Assembly: GCF_029223255.1 (NCBI RefSeq) | Contig: NZ_JARHUC010000013.1 | Span: 1 to 64,000, forward strand | DNA: 64,000 bases | Source of the DNA: Albimonas marina | GTDB taxonomy: Bacteria > Pseudomonadota > Alphaproteobacteria > Rhodobacterales > Rhodobacteraceae | Direction of reading: 5' to 3' | In this document: positions 42,212-51,336 of the stretch, in pieces | Position numbering within the stretch: position 1 is the stretch's first letter | Layout: each line of letters begins with the position of its first letter | The notes under the pieces: model-generated | What the model saw: the letters and a program-made list of their open reading frames with translations, nothing else | The model's database searches: none | What the model was told of the DNA's origin: nothing | Made by a program: the position numbers and the translations under genes

Positions 42212-44373
42212 GCGCCGGCGGCCGTCTCTACAAGGCTTCGGAGCTGCAGCGCCTGCTGGCTCCGAAATCCGTCGCCATCGTCGGCGCCTCCACCCGCGAG
42301 GGCAGCTTCGGCATGCTGACCCACCGCAACCTGCACCGCTTCGCGGGAGAGGTGTGGACGGTGAACCCCCGCTACGAGGAGCTCTACGGCGCGCCCTGCT
42401 ATCCGTCGGTGCGCGATCTGCCCGGCGTGCCCGACTGCGTGGTCCTCGTCACCCCGCGCGACGCGGTGCGCGGCGTGCTGGAGGAATGCGCCGACATCGG
42501 CGCCGGCGGCGTGCTCGTCTTCGCCTCGGGCTTCGGCGAGATGGGCGAGAAGGGCAAGGCGCTGGAGCGGGAGAACGCGCTCCTCGCGCATCGCGCCGGC
42601 ATGCCCCTGATCGGGCCCAACGCGCTGGGCTTCATCAACTATTCCAACGGCGGCGCGGTCACCTTCCACCCGCCCCTCGACTTCGAGCAGGGCTTCGACG
42701 CCGAGCCCGCCCAGCGCTGCGTGGGCGTCGTCGCCCAGTCCGGCGCGCTGGGCTTCTCGCTGACCCAGGGGATGCGGCGGGGGCAGTTCTTCTCCCACGC
42801 GCTGGCCTGCGGGAACTCGTCCGACGTCGACGTCGCCGACTGCGTGGCCTTCATGGCCGAGGATCCCGAGGCCAAGGCCATCGCCGTGATCCTCGAGGGC
42901 GCCCCCGCCCCCGACCGCTTCGAGGCCGCGATCAAGCAGGCCGCCGCCGCCGGCAAGGCGACGGTGGTGTGCAAGATGGCCCGCGGCGAGAAGGGGGCCG
43001 CCGCCGCCGCCTCCCACACCGGCTCGCTCGCCGGGGCGCACGACGCCTACCGCTCGATGGTCGAGCGCGCGGGCGGCGTCTTCGTCGAGGAGCTGGAGGC
43101 GCTGGTCGAGACCGCGCGCCTCTTCGCCAAGGCCCCGGCGCCCAAGGCCGAGGGGACCTGCATCGTGTGCACCTCCGGCGGCGCCGGCGTGTTCCTGACC
43201 GACGCCTGCGAGGATGCGGGCGTGCCGCTGCCCCCGCCCTCGGCCGAGGTCGAGAAGGTGCTCAAGGCCCGCATCCCCGAGTTCGGCTCCGCCGCCAACC
43301 CGGTGGACGTGACCGCGCAGGTCGTCTCGGACCGCCAGAGCCTGATCGACTGCCTCGAGGCGGTGCTGGACCAGGACGACTACGGCTCCCTCGTGGTGCC
43401 GCATCCGATCGCCATCGCCACCTCGATCCCCCGCATCCAGCTGATGGGGGAGCTCGCGAAGAAGGCCGGCAAGCCGGTGATCGTTCCGTGGATGAGCTCC
43501 GCCCTCGAAGGTCATGGCCTGCTGGAGGCGGAGGCGTCGGAGGCCGTGGTCGTCTTCCACAACGTGCGCCACAGCATGGAGGCGCTGTCGAGCTGGTGGA
43601 AATGGCACGCCCGCACGCCCGAACCGATCGAGAAGCCGCGCCTGACCGAACCCTCGTCGGGGCTGGGCCCGCGCATCGCCGCCGCCGCCGGCGGCGCGGT
43701 GACCGAGCGGGAGGCGAAGGCGATCCTCGCGGGCTACGGCGTCCCGGTGATCGAGGAGAAGGCCGCCGCCACGGCCGAGGAGGCCGGTCGGCTCGCGTCC
43801 TCGCTGGGCTTCCCGGTGGTGATGAAGATCGACAGCCCCGACATCGCCCACAAGACCGAGGCCGGGGGCATCGCGCTCGGCCTCGGCTCGGCGGAGGCGG
43901 TCGCGGCCGAGTTCGACGCGATGATGGCGCGCGTGAAGGCCCATGCGCCCGACGCCCGGATCGACGGCGTGCTGGTGCAGCGCATGGCGCCGAAGGGGGT
44001 CGAGATCGTGGTCGGCGCCCGCCGCGACCCGGCCTTCGGGCCGCTGGTGGTGGTGGGGCTGGGCGGCGTGCTGGTCGAGCTGATGAAGGACTCGGTCGCC
44101 GCCCCCGCCCCCGTCACCCCGCGCGAGGCTTCGGCGATGCTCGCGCGGCTGCGCGGCGCGGCGATCCTCGACGGGTTCCGCGACCTGCCGGCGGTGGACC
44201 GCGGCAAGCTCGCCGAGATCGTCGCCCGCGTCTCCGAGTTCGCGGCCGACGCGGGCCCGGCGCTGGAGGAGCTCGACGTCAACCCGCTGATCTGCCGGGG
44301 CGACGACATCGTGGCGGTGGACGCCCTGATCATTCCCGCGGCGGCCGCGGACCCGGACCGGAAGGCGAGCTGA
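42208..44373 (+). CDS. NDP-forming acyl-CoA synthetase (acetate-CoA ligase family)
   Basis: A 721-residue fused two-part enzyme. The alpha-like half has a CoA-binding Rossmann domain (KSVAIVGASTREGSFGMLTH), succinyl-CoA-synthetase-like domains (VGVVAQSGALGFSL and ASHTGSLAGAHDAYRSM, with a probable phosphorylated or catalytic His) and GTCIVCTSGGAGVFLTDAC. The beta-like half is an ATP-grasp domain (EREAKAILAGYGVPVIEEKA, PVVMKIDSPDIAHKTEAGG, LEELDVNPLICRGDD). It interconverts an acyl-CoA and free acid plus nucleoside triphosphate. The overlap with the following dehydrogenase suggests a branched or hydroxylated short acyl substrate. Confidence 0.85.
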   Translation: MSAGGRLYKASELQRLLAPKSVAIVGASTREGSFGMLTHRNLHRFAGEVWTVNPRYEELYGAPCYPSVRDLPGVPDCVVLVTPRDAVRGVLEECADIGAGGVLVFASGFGEMGEKGKALERENALLAHRAGMPLIGPNALGFINYSNGGAVTFHPPLDFEQGFDAEPAQRCVGVVAQSGALGFSLTQGMRRGQFFSHALACGNSSDVDVADCVAFMAEDPEAKAIAVILEGAPAPDRFEAAIKQAAAAGKATVVCKMARGEKGAAAAASHTGSLAGAHDAYRSMVERAGGVFVEELEALVETARLFAKAPAPKAEGTCIVCTSGGAGVFLTDACEDAGVPLPPPSAEVEKVLKARIPEFGSAANPVDVTAQVVSDRQSLIDCLEAVLDQDDYGSLVVPHPIAIATSIPRIQLMGELAKKAGKPVIVPWMSSALEGHGLLEAEASEAVVVFHNVRHSMEALSSWWKWHARTPEPIEKPRLTEPSSGLGPRIAAAAGGAVTEREAKAILAGYGVPVIEEKAAATAEEAGRLASSLGFPVVMKIDSPDIAHKTEAGGIALGLGSAEAVAAEFDAMMARVKAHAPDARIDGVLVQRMAPKGVEIVVGARRDPAFGPLVVVGLGGVLVELMKDSVAAPAPVTPREASAMLARLRGAAILDGFRDLPAVDRGKLAEIVARVSEFAADAGPALEELDVNPLICRGDDIVAVDALIIPAAAADPDRKAS

Positions 44374-45251
44374 TGACCAGGACCTTCGGCTTCATCGGCC
44401 TGGGCGTGATGGGCGAGCCCATCTGCCGCAACATCCTTACGAAAAGCGGCTGGAGGGGGGTGGTCTTCGACCTCTCCCCCGACCCCGTCGCCCGGCTGGT
44501 CGGCGACGGCGCGGCCGCGGCGGGCTCGATCGCCGAGGTGGTCGCGGCCGCCGACGTGATCTTCCTGTCGCTGCCCGGCGGCCCGCAGGTCGAGGCGGTG
44601 GTCGCCGGCCCCGGCGGGGTGCTGGAGACGCTGCGCGAGGGGCAGATCCTGGTCGACACCTCCACCGCCCCCGTCGGCCTGACGCGGGAGCTGGCGGAGA
44701 AGGTCGCGGCGAAGGGCGCCCGCATGGCCGACGCGCCCGTCGCGCGCACCCGGCAGGCGGCGATCGAGGGCACGCTCTCGATCATGGTCGGCGCCGAGCC
44801 GGACCTCTTCGCCGAGATCGAGCCGCTGCTGCGCTGCGCCGCCTCCGACGTGACGCTCTGCGGCGGCATCGGCTGCGGGCAGGTGGTCAAGATCCTCAAC
44901 AACATGGTGCTGTTCGAGACGGTGGTGGCGCTGAGCGAGGCGCTGGCGCTGGGCGAGGGGGCGGGCGTGGACCGCGCGCTTCTCTTCGACACGCTCTCCA
45001 AGGGCTCGGCCGACAGCTTCGCGCTGCGCAACCACGGCATGAAGGCGATGATCCCCGACACGTTCCCGCTGGGGGCCTTTCCGACGGACTATGCGCTGAA
45101 GGACGTCTCCTACGCCCTCGACCTCGCCCGCCAGACCGGCGTCGTCGCCGAGGGGGCGGAGCTGGCCGAGGCCCGGATGCAGGCCGCCAAGGCCGCGGGC
45201 TTCGGGGCGGAATACTTCCCGGTGCTGGCCCGGACCGTCCGCCGGCGCTGA
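44373..45251 (+). CDS. NAD(P)-dependent beta-hydroxyacid dehydrogenase
   Basis: A 292-residue enzyme of the 3-hydroxyisobutyrate/tartronate-semialdehyde reductase family. The nucleotide-binding motif is FIGLGVMGEPICRN. LVDTSTAPVGLT corresponds to the family's substrate-binding D-S-T signature. APVARTRQAAIEGTLSIMVG replaces the usual AP-V-SGG loop. The catalytic Lys lies in CGQVVKILNNMV. Its start shares one base with the stop of the acyl-CoA synthetase gene. Activity on a 3-hydroxyacid released by or fed to that enzyme is likely. The altered ART loop suggests a substrate other than 3-hydroxyisobutyrate. Confidence 0.85.
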   Translation: MTRTFGFIGLGVMGEPICRNILTKSGWRGVVFDLSPDPVARLVGDGAAAAGSIAEVVAAADVIFLSLPGGPQVEAVVAGPGGVLETLREGQILVDTSTAPVGLTRELAEKVAAKGARMADAPVARTRQAAIEGTLSIMVGAEPDLFAEIEPLLRCAASDVTLCGGIGCGQVVKILNNMVLFETVVALSEALALGEGAGVDRALLFDTLSKGSADSFALRNHGMKAMIPDTFPLGAFPTDYALKDVSYALDLARQTGVVAEGAELAEARMQAAKAAGFGAEYFPVLARTVRRR

Positions 45252-45640
45252 CCGCGGGCGGGTCGATCGCCATCCCTCGAGCCCCCGCGGGGGCCTCGTC
45301 CGGCGGATCCTGAAAAGATTCCGCCGGGCGTCAAACCTTTTCCCGTTCCCTGCGTATCTGTCGTCATGAGACCGCCACGGCGCGCGTCGGGTCTGCGCCC
45401 GACGTCCGCCTCGCGCGGCCTCGATGGCGCGCGCGACCCACCCTCTGCGCGCGCCCGGCGGGGGTCTGCGTTGTGGGACGCGGGCCCCCGTTCGCATGGC
45501 GGCGGGCTGCTGGGGAGCCCCGTCGCCGACGGCGGTCGCCTTCGTCGCGGCGGGCCCTCCGGCCCGTCCGCGTCCCGAGACGGAGGCGGCCGCCGTCTTT
45601 TCCCTCGCGCCCCTCCGTCCCGACCCGTCCAGATGCGAAA
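45252..45640. other. Geneless convergent intergenic region
   Basis: About 390 bases between convergent transcripts. Open frames here are high-GC artefacts. A short AT-richer patch at 45310-45370 (AAAAGATTCCGCC ... CAAACCTTTTCC) could hold a weak promoter, but no gene that it would serve is visible. Confidence 0.4.
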
Positions 45641-45670
45641 CGGGCGAGTTGACAGCTGTCAACTCGCCCG
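45641..45670 (-). terminator. Perfect 30-bp palindrome, terminator of the sigma/anti-sigma operon
   Basis: The half-site CGGGCGAGTTGACAG is followed at once by its exact reverse complement. On the minus strand it lies 30 bases after the anti-sigma stop and is followed by TTT, so a hairpin with an AGCT loop would end that transcript. The central TTGACAGCTGTCAA could also be a protein-binding dyad. Confidence 0.6.
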
Positions 45671-45700
45671 CATCGGGTCGCGTCAGGGGATCGTTCGGCC

Positions 45701-46519
45701 TCAGTCGGCGCGGATCAGCTCGCCGGTGAACACCACGTCGCCGGTCGGCTGGCCGGTGGGGGAGCCGCCCTCGGGCTCGACCGAGACCGCCAGCACCGCG
45801 CCCGCGACCGGGCCGCCCAGCGCGTCGAGCGGCACCTCCCCGCCCTGGCCCAGCAGGCCCAGCGAGACGGGCTGCGCCCGGTCGCCGCCCACGGCCCACA
45901 TCTCGTAGACCCGGCCGGCGGGCGGGGGCGTGGGGCGCAGCGGCCGCAGGCTGAGCGTGCCGGCGGCGAGGTTCACCTCGGCCACGTAGGCGGGCGCGTC
46001 GCCGCCGGGCTGGAGCACCGCCACCCAGGTCCCGGCCTCGGCCGGCGGCCCCTCGGCCACCGGGCCGGGGGCGGAGCGCGGATCGAAGGGCACGACGCCG
46101 GGCGGCACGATCAGCAGCGCCAGCATCGCAGCGGCCGCGACCGTCGCCACCGCGGCCGTGCCGCGCCAGTAGCGAAGGCGCGCGCGCAGGTCGATAATCT
46201 CGGCCTCGCGCCTGGGCGCGACGGCGGGGGCGGCGGACGGCGCCGCCGAAGCCGAAGGGGCGGCGCCGGGCAGGCGCGCCTCGATGGCGGGCCAGACCCA
46301 GGCGGGGGGGATGGCGGGGCGGGCGTCGGCGGCGATCCCGGCCAGCGGCGACAGCCGTCCCTCCCAGGCGCGCACCGCCTGGGCGAACGCCGGATCGGAG
46401 CCCATGCGCGCCCCGGCCGCGCGCCGCTCGGCGGCGTCGAGCGTGCCCAGCACGTACTCGGCCGCGTCGGCGTCCTCCCAGGGGGCGGCGGTCATGTTCT
46501 CGTCAGGCGGGTTCGCCAT
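45701..46519 (-). CDS. Anti-sigma factor, RskA type
   Basis: A 272-residue single-pass membrane protein. The N-terminal cytoplasmic zinc-less anti-sigma domain (AAEYVLGTLDAAERRAAGAR, FAQAVRAWEGRLSPLAG, IPPAWVWPAIEARL) should bind and block the ECF sigma factor. A membrane segment near residues 122-140 (GTAAVATVAAAAMLALLIVP) and a periplasmic RskA-like domain (TWVAVLQPGGDAPAYVAEVN, AGRVYEMWAVGGDRAQPVSL) follow. The gene overlaps the sigma-factor gene by 17 bases, the usual sigma/anti-sigma arrangement. Confidence 0.9.
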   Translation of the reverse strand: MANPPDENMTAAPWEDADAAEYVLGTLDAAERRAAGARMGSDPAFAQAVRAWEGRLSPLAGIAADARPAIPPAWVWPAIEARLPGAAPSASAAPSAAPAVAPRREAEIIDLRARLRYWRGTAAVATVAAAAMLALLIVPPGVVPFDPRSAPGPVAEGPPAEAGTWVAVLQPGGDAPAYVAEVNLAAGTLSLRPLRPTPPPAGRVYEMWAVGGDRAQPVSLGLLGQGGEVPLDALGGPVAGAVLAVSVEPEGGSPTGQPTGDVVFTGELIRAD

Positions 46520-47078
46520 CGAGGCATCCTTTCAGCGCCGACAAGGCCCGGCGCAGGCGCGTCTTCACCGTGTTGACCGGCATCGCGAAACGCTCGCCCA
46601 GCTCCTCCCGGCTCAACCCGTAGAGATAGCCCAGCAGCACCATGCGCCGGTCGTCCGTCTTCAGCCCCTCCAGGCACTCGCGCAGCGCCAGGGACTCGGT
46701 CTGGTCCAGCCCCGCCGCGGCGGCGAGCCCGGGACCCTCCCCCGATCCGTCCGGGGGGTCGATCTGGTCCGAGGCGGCCGAGACGCGCTCGGCCTGGAGC
46801 CGGATCGCGTCGATGGTCCGGTTGCGCGCGATCGCGGCCATCCAGGCGATGGGCGAGGCGCGGCCGGGATCGAAGCGGCCGGCATGGGTCCAGATCTTGA
46901 GGTAGCTCTCCTGGAGCAGCTCGGCCGCGAGGTCGGGTCGCCTGCAGATACGCAGGATCACGCCGTAGAGTTTCGCCGAGGTCCGCCGATAAAGCTCGGC
47001 GAAGGCGGGCTTGTCGCCCTCGGCCGTCGCGGCGAGCAGCCCCGCGAGGTCCATGGTCTCGATGTCCGGCACGCGCAT
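46503..47078 (-). CDS. ECF RNA polymerase sigma factor
   Basis: A 191-residue group IV sigma factor. Region 2 is FAELYRRTSAKLYGVILRIC, AAELLQESYLKIWTHAGRFD and PIAWMAAIARNRTIDAIR. Region 4 is CLEGLKTDDRRMVLLGYLYG, LSREELGERFAMPVNTVKTR and LRRALSALKGCL. Adjacent RskA-type anti-sigma genes are typical of SigK-like oxidative or envelope-stress systems. Start codons at 47078 and 47054 are both possible, and 47078 keeps a full region 2. Its targets, possibly including the neighbouring outer-membrane gene, are not visible. Confidence 0.92.
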   Translation of the reverse strand: MRVPDIETMDLAGLLAATAEGDKPAFAELYRRTSAKLYGVILRICRRPDLAAELLQESYLKIWTHAGRFDPGRASPIAWMAAIARNRTIDAIRLQAERVSAASDQIDPPDGSGEGPGLAAAAGLDQTESLALRECLEGLKTDDRRMVLLGYLYGLSREELGERFAMPVNTVKTRLRRALSALKGCLDGEPA

Positions 47079-47190
47079 CCCCGATCGCCATCTCTCTCCG
47101 CCCGGCAAAGGTGACGGAGCGGCTGCGAAGGTCAACCCGTTGCGGGCGGGAACGATCCGGCGCGGCCCGAGGGCGGCGCCGGAGCTACGC

Positions 47191-48033
47191 TCAGCGCGGG
47201 AACAGCAGGATCACGTTGAAGCGCACGCCGAAGCCCTCGGGCCCGCCGCGGGGGCTCTCGGCCCACCAGCGCGCGCCCAGGCCGAACTGCACCTTCTGGT
47301 CGCCGATGGAGACCAGCTGGTTGACGCCCGCGTTGATCGGCACGGCCCATTGCTCGGAGGTCCAGTCGTAGGTCGCCTCGGTGTTGAGGAAGGCCGAGGT
47401 GGCGCTGGGCCAGGTGTAGTTGACGAAGGGCTGCACGAAGCTGGCGTTCACGTCGTTGCGCGACCCTTCGCCGGCGAACGACCAGATGTGGTTGGCGAGC
47501 GCCCCGACGGTCCAGGGCCCGAACTGCTTGAGGACCACGCCGGTGGGCCCCAGGCCGAACTTGCCCGACCCCAGCGCGTCGTCGGTCGCGGTGGGGATCA
47601 GGGCGACAGGGCCCACGCCCCAGATCAGCCCCGAGGCGGTGGACTTGGGCGAGACGAACAGGCTCTGCACCACGTCGCCCAGGCCGAACTGCTCCGAGCC
47701 GGGGACGACGTCGTCCTGCCAGGCCACGGGCAGGATGGTGCGCGAGATCAGGTTCCAGTCCTCGCCGAGGTCCATGGGCACGACGGGCTGGATGTTGACG
47801 AAGGCCTTCCAGCCGTCCTGCGGGCCGTAGCCGCCGTCCCAGTTGAACTGGAAGGGGACGGAGATCAGGCTCGCGACCGGGTTGGCGAGCTGCTTGGCGA
47901 GCTCCTCGGCGCTCTGCTGCGCGGCGGCGGGGCCGGCGAGCGCGAGGGCGGCGAGCGCCCCGGCCGGCCGCGCCGCGACGCGGCGGCGGGAACGGCGGGA
48001 GGCGGGGGGCTGGCGGCGGAAGGCGGAGGACAT
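47191..48033 (-). CDS. Outer-membrane channel-like protein, paralogue of the 7164-8009 gene
   Basis: A 280-residue exported protein (signal peptide cleavage near AAAQQ, after an unusually Arg-rich n-region). It shares block after block with the protein at 7164-8009: NPVASLISVPFQFNWDGG, GPQDGWKAFVNIQPVVP, EDWNLISRTILPVAW, FGLGDVVQSLFVSP, GLIWGVGPVALIPTATD and WTVGALANHIWSFAG. It is a monocistronic gene just downstream of the ECF sigma region but separated by about 110 bases from it on the same strand. No transported substrate is known. Confidence 0.75.
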   Translation of the reverse strand: MSSAFRRQPPASRRSRRRVAARPAGALAALALAGPAAAQQSAEELAKQLANPVASLISVPFQFNWDGGYGPQDGWKAFVNIQPVVPMDLGEDWNLISRTILPVAWQDDVVPGSEQFGLGDVVQSLFVSPKSTASGLIWGVGPVALIPTATDDALGSGKFGLGPTGVVLKQFGPWTVGALANHIWSFAGEGSRNDVNASFVQPFVNYTWPSATSAFLNTEATYDWTSEQWAVPINAGVNQLVSIGDQKVQFGLGARWWAESPRGGPEGFGVRFNVILLFPR

Positions 48034-48245
48034 GGCGCAGGCTCCGGAGACTCGTCGGGGCCGGGGCGCCCCTCCCGCGAGAGTGCATCGGAACCCGGGT
48101 CCCGCGCAACGGGAGCCGACGCGTCCCGGGCGGGCAGAGGGGGTGGCCCGGTCAATCGGGAGGGACGGCCGAGGCCCGGCGCGTGGCGGCGAGGCCCCGG
48201 CTCGGGGCCGGGGCGCGCGCCCGGCAGGCCGGGGCGCGCCGCGGC

Positions 48246-49904
48246 TCAGGCGGCGCGGGCGCCGGCGCGGGCCGCGGCCTTGATCATGTCGGCGGCCTTC
48301 TCGGCGATCATCACCGTGGGCGAGTTGGTGTTGCCCGAGGTGATCGTGGGCATGATCGAGGCGTCGACCACCCGCAGCCCCTCGACGCCGCGCACCCGCA
48401 GCTCGGGGTCCACCACCGAGGCCGCGTCCGGGCCCATCCGGCAGGTGCCGACGGGGTGGAAGATGGTCGAGGCGACGTGGCCCGCGGCCTCGGCCAGCTC
48501 GGCGTCGGTCTGGTACTGGGGGCCGGGCTTGAACTCCTCGGGCCGGTACTTCGCCAGCGGCGCCTGCGCCACGATCGAGCGGGTCAGCCGGATCGCGGCG
48601 GCGGCGACGCGGCGGTCGCCCTCGGTCGACAGGTAGTTGGGCGCGATGGCGGGATGGGCGCGCGGGTCGGGGGACTTCAGGCGCACGGTGCCGCGGCTCT
48701 CGGGGCGCAGGTGGCAGACCGAGGCGGTGAAGGCGTCGAACGGGTGCAGCGGCTGGCCGAAGGCCTCCAGCGTCAGGGGCTGCACGTGATACTCGAGGTC
48801 CGCCGTCGCCACGTCGGGGCCGGAGCGGGCGAAGGCCGCGAGCTGGCTGGGCGCCATCGACATCGGCCCCGAGCGCTTGAGCGCGTATTCCATCGCGATC
48901 TTCGCCTTGCCCAGAAGGGTGGCGGACATCGTGTTCAGCGTCGGCACGCCGGTGACCTTGTAGGCGCAGCGGATCTGGAGGTGATCCTGCAGGTTCGCGC
49001 CCACGCCCGGCGCCTCGACCCGCGTCTCGATCCCGTGCTCCTGCAGCAGGTCGCCCGGACCCACGCCCGAGAGCTGCAGGAGGTGGGGGCTGCCGATGGC
49101 GCCGGAGGCGAGGATCACCTCGCCCCGCGCCGCGGCGCGCTTCAGGACCGCGTCGGTCCCGGTCCCGTGGCGGAAGTCGATGCCGGCGCAGCGGGCGCCG
49201 TCGAAGACCAGCCGCTCGGCCTGGGCATGGGTCATCACGGTCAGGTTGGGGCGCTTCATGGCGGGCTTGAGGAAGCCGGTCGCCGCGCTCCAGCGCCAGC
49301 CGCCCTTCTGGTTGACCTTGAAGTAGCCCACGCCCTCGTTGTCGCCGCGGTTGAAGTCGTCGGTCTCGGGCAGGCCGGCGGCGACGGCCGCGGCCTTGAA
49401 CGCCTCGAGCACCTGCCATTTCAGGCGCTGGACCTCGACCCGCCACTCCCCGCCGACGCCGTGCATGTCGTCCGCGCCGGGGCCGTGATCCTCGGATTTC
49501 TTGAAGTAGGGCAGCACGTCGTCCCAGCCCCAGCCGGGATTGCCGAGCTGGCGCCAGTGGTCGTAGTCCGCCGACTGCCCGCGCAGGTACAGCATGCCGT
49601 TGATCGACGAGCAGCCCCCCAGCACCCGTCCGCGCGGATAGCCCAGCGAGCGGCCGTTGAGCCCCGGCTCGGCCTCGGTCTTGAAGCCCCAGTCGGCGCG
49701 CGGATCGCCCATGCAGTAGAGGTAGCCGACCGGGACCTTGAACCAGATCCAGTCGTCCTTGCCCCCGGCCTCAAGCAGCAGGACCCGTTTCGAGGCGTCC
49801 TGCGACAGCCGGTTGGCGAGCACGCAGCCGGCGGTGCCGGCGCCCACGATCACGTAATCGAACTCGCCCACGAGCTCGGCGGCGGAGGCGGCTGCGGAGG
49901 TCAT
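48246..49904 (-). CDS. GMC-family oxidoreductase (choline dehydrogenase-like)
   Basis: A 552-residue FAD flavoenzyme. The ADP-binding motif is FDYVIVGAGTAGCVLANRLS. GMC signature 1 is the GRVLGGCSSINGMLYLRGQ region and signature 2 is GAIGSPHLLQLSGVGP. The C-terminal catalytic block has HPVGTCRMGPDAASVVDPE with the active-site His, and TSGNTNSPTVMIAEKAAD. The family oxidises alcohols to aldehydes; choline and long-chain alcohols are common substrates. No betaine aldehyde dehydrogenase or BetI lies nearby, so choline is not supported. The ATG at 49904 has AGGGAG upstream and is divergent from the YcaO gene. Confidence 0.88.
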   Translation of the reverse strand: MTSAAASAAELVGEFDYVIVGAGTAGCVLANRLSQDASKRVLLLEAGGKDDWIWFKVPVGYLYCMGDPRADWGFKTEAEPGLNGRSLGYPRGRVLGGCSSINGMLYLRGQSADYDHWRQLGNPGWGWDDVLPYFKKSEDHGPGADDMHGVGGEWRVEVQRLKWQVLEAFKAAAVAAGLPETDDFNRGDNEGVGYFKVNQKGGWRWSAATGFLKPAMKRPNLTVMTHAQAERLVFDGARCAGIDFRHGTGTDAVLKRAAARGEVILASGAIGSPHLLQLSGVGPGDLLQEHGIETRVEAPGVGANLQDHLQIRCAYKVTGVPTLNTMSATLLGKAKIAMEYALKRSGPMSMAPSQLAAFARSGPDVATADLEYHVQPLTLEAFGQPLHPFDAFTASVCHLRPESRGTVRLKSPDPRAHPAIAPNYLSTEGDRRVAAAAIRLTRSIVAQAPLAKYRPEEFKPGPQYQTDAELAEAAGHVASTIFHPVGTCRMGPDAASVVDPELRVRGVEGLRVVDASIMPTITSGNTNSPTVMIAEKAADMIKAAARAGARAA

Positions 49905-50043
49905 CCCGGTTCTCCCTCTAGGCGCGCGGATCGTGGGGGGCGTCGCGCGCCGCGCATACTGGTCGCGGGAGCGTCGCGCTTCAAGACGTTGCGAAATCGC
50001 ACGATGCAACCCATGCTCGAGCCCATTGGATAAGGAGTCTTGC

Positions 50044-51336
50044 ATGCCCCCGGTTCCGTCGACCTCCGCGACGGGCGCGGCGCCCGGCGACGGGGCCGGC
50101 GCCGCGGCCCCGGACGATCCCGCCCTGCGCCTGCGCCGGGCGGCCGAGGACATGGACTGGGTGATGCGCTTCCCGCTCGCCACCGCGCCGGGGCTGGTGT
50201 TCGTGGGCGCCCGCTCGACCCCCGCGAAGCTGGTCGAGGGGGTGGATCCCGCGATCTCGGGCAGCCACGCCGGCGGGGCCGAGACCCAGGCCGCCGCCTT
50301 CGCCGCCTGCCTGGGCGAGGCCTCAGAGTTCCTCTCCCAGTTCGAGCGTCCGGGCGACCTGCTGCCCGAGGGGCACGGGCTGGAGGTGGTGGACAGCGGG
50401 CTCGACTGGACGCCGCCCACCGCGGATCACGTGCGCGCGCTGCGCCTGCATGATCGCGCCGAGGTCGCGGTGTCGGCCGACCGCTGCCTGCGCCGGCCCG
50501 GCCTCGCCGCCCGGCTGGGGCGCGAGATCCCCGAGCCGCCGGTGCGCCTGGGCCTGGGCTGCGCCGCGGGCCGGACCGAGACGGAGGCCCGCCTGAACGC
50601 GGTGCTGGAGCTGGTGGAGCGGGACGCCGCCGCCCTGTGGTGGCGCGGCGGCGCGGCCCCGCGGGCGTTCGATCCGACCGACCCCGCGCTGGGCGCCGCC
50701 TTCGCCCGGGTCGCTTCCTGGCGCGGCGAGGAGACGGGGCGCGCCATGTGGTTCGCGGACCTGACCACCGACCTCGGGATCCCCGTCGCCGCCGCCTTCG
50801 CCGCCGACGCCGACCCCGAGGCCGAGAGCCCCGCCCTGACCGTCGGCGTCGCCGCCCGCCCGGTCATGGCCGACGCGATCCTGTCGGCCGCGCGCGAGGC
50901 GATCCAGGGGGAGCTGGCGCTGGCCCTGCTGGCCGAGCGGCTCGAGCATCACGGAGACGGCGTCGCGACCGAGGGCGACCTCTCCCTGCTGGCGCGCGCC
51001 GCGCTCGACCCCGCCTCGGACCCGCGCCTCGCGCCGCGGGGGCGGCCGCGCCGGCACGCCGCGCCCGCCGGGGACGGCGACGGAAGCGGATCTCAGGGCG
51101 CGAAAGATGAACAAAATTTGCAACGAGTAGTTGATGAACTGGCTGCGGCCGACCATCATGTGCTCTGCGTGACGCTTACTCGCCCCAGGCCGGGATTGCA
51201 TGTGGTCTGGGCGATGGCGCCGACCCTCCAGCCCGATCCGTCGCCGCTGGAGACGTCGCGGCTTCGCGCGGCCGCAGCCAGCGCCGCGTCCGCCGCCGGG
51301 GGAATTCCGCGTCCGCAGGGGCCGTCGCTATGGTGA
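50044..51336 (+). CDS. YcaO-domain protein (orphan)
   Basis: A 430-residue YcaO-family protein. The family uses ATP to activate peptide amides, making azolines or thioamides. Family-like elements are SGSHAGGAETQAAAFAACLG followed by EASEFLSQ, GLGCAAGRTETEARLNAVLE followed by LVERDAAALWW, and TVGVAARPVMADAILSAAR followed by EAIQGELAL. The N-terminal 30 residues are low-complexity. It overlaps the next regulator gene by seven bases. No TfuA, cyclodehydratase partner or obvious precursor peptide is adjacent. A GGATAAGGAG ribosome-binding region precedes the ATG. The target may be encoded elsewhere or be a protein rather than a peptide. The activity is unknown. Confidence 0.8.
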   Translation: MPPVPSTSATGAAPGDGAGAAAPDDPALRLRRAAEDMDWVMRFPLATAPGLVFVGARSTPAKLVEGVDPAISGSHAGGAETQAAAFAACLGEASEFLSQFERPGDLLPEGHGLEVVDSGLDWTPPTADHVRALRLHDRAEVAVSADRCLRRPGLAARLGREIPEPPVRLGLGCAAGRTETEARLNAVLELVERDAAALWWRGGAAPRAFDPTDPALGAAFARVASWRGEETGRAMWFADLTTDLGIPVAAAFAADADPEAESPALTVGVAARPVMADAILSAAREAIQGELALALLAERLEHHGDGVATEGDLSLLARAALDPASDPRLAPRGRPRRHAAPAGDGDGSGSQGAKDEQNLQRVVDELAAADHHVLCVTLTRPRPGLHVVWAMAPTLQPDPSPLETSRLRAAAASAASAAGGIPRPQGPSLW

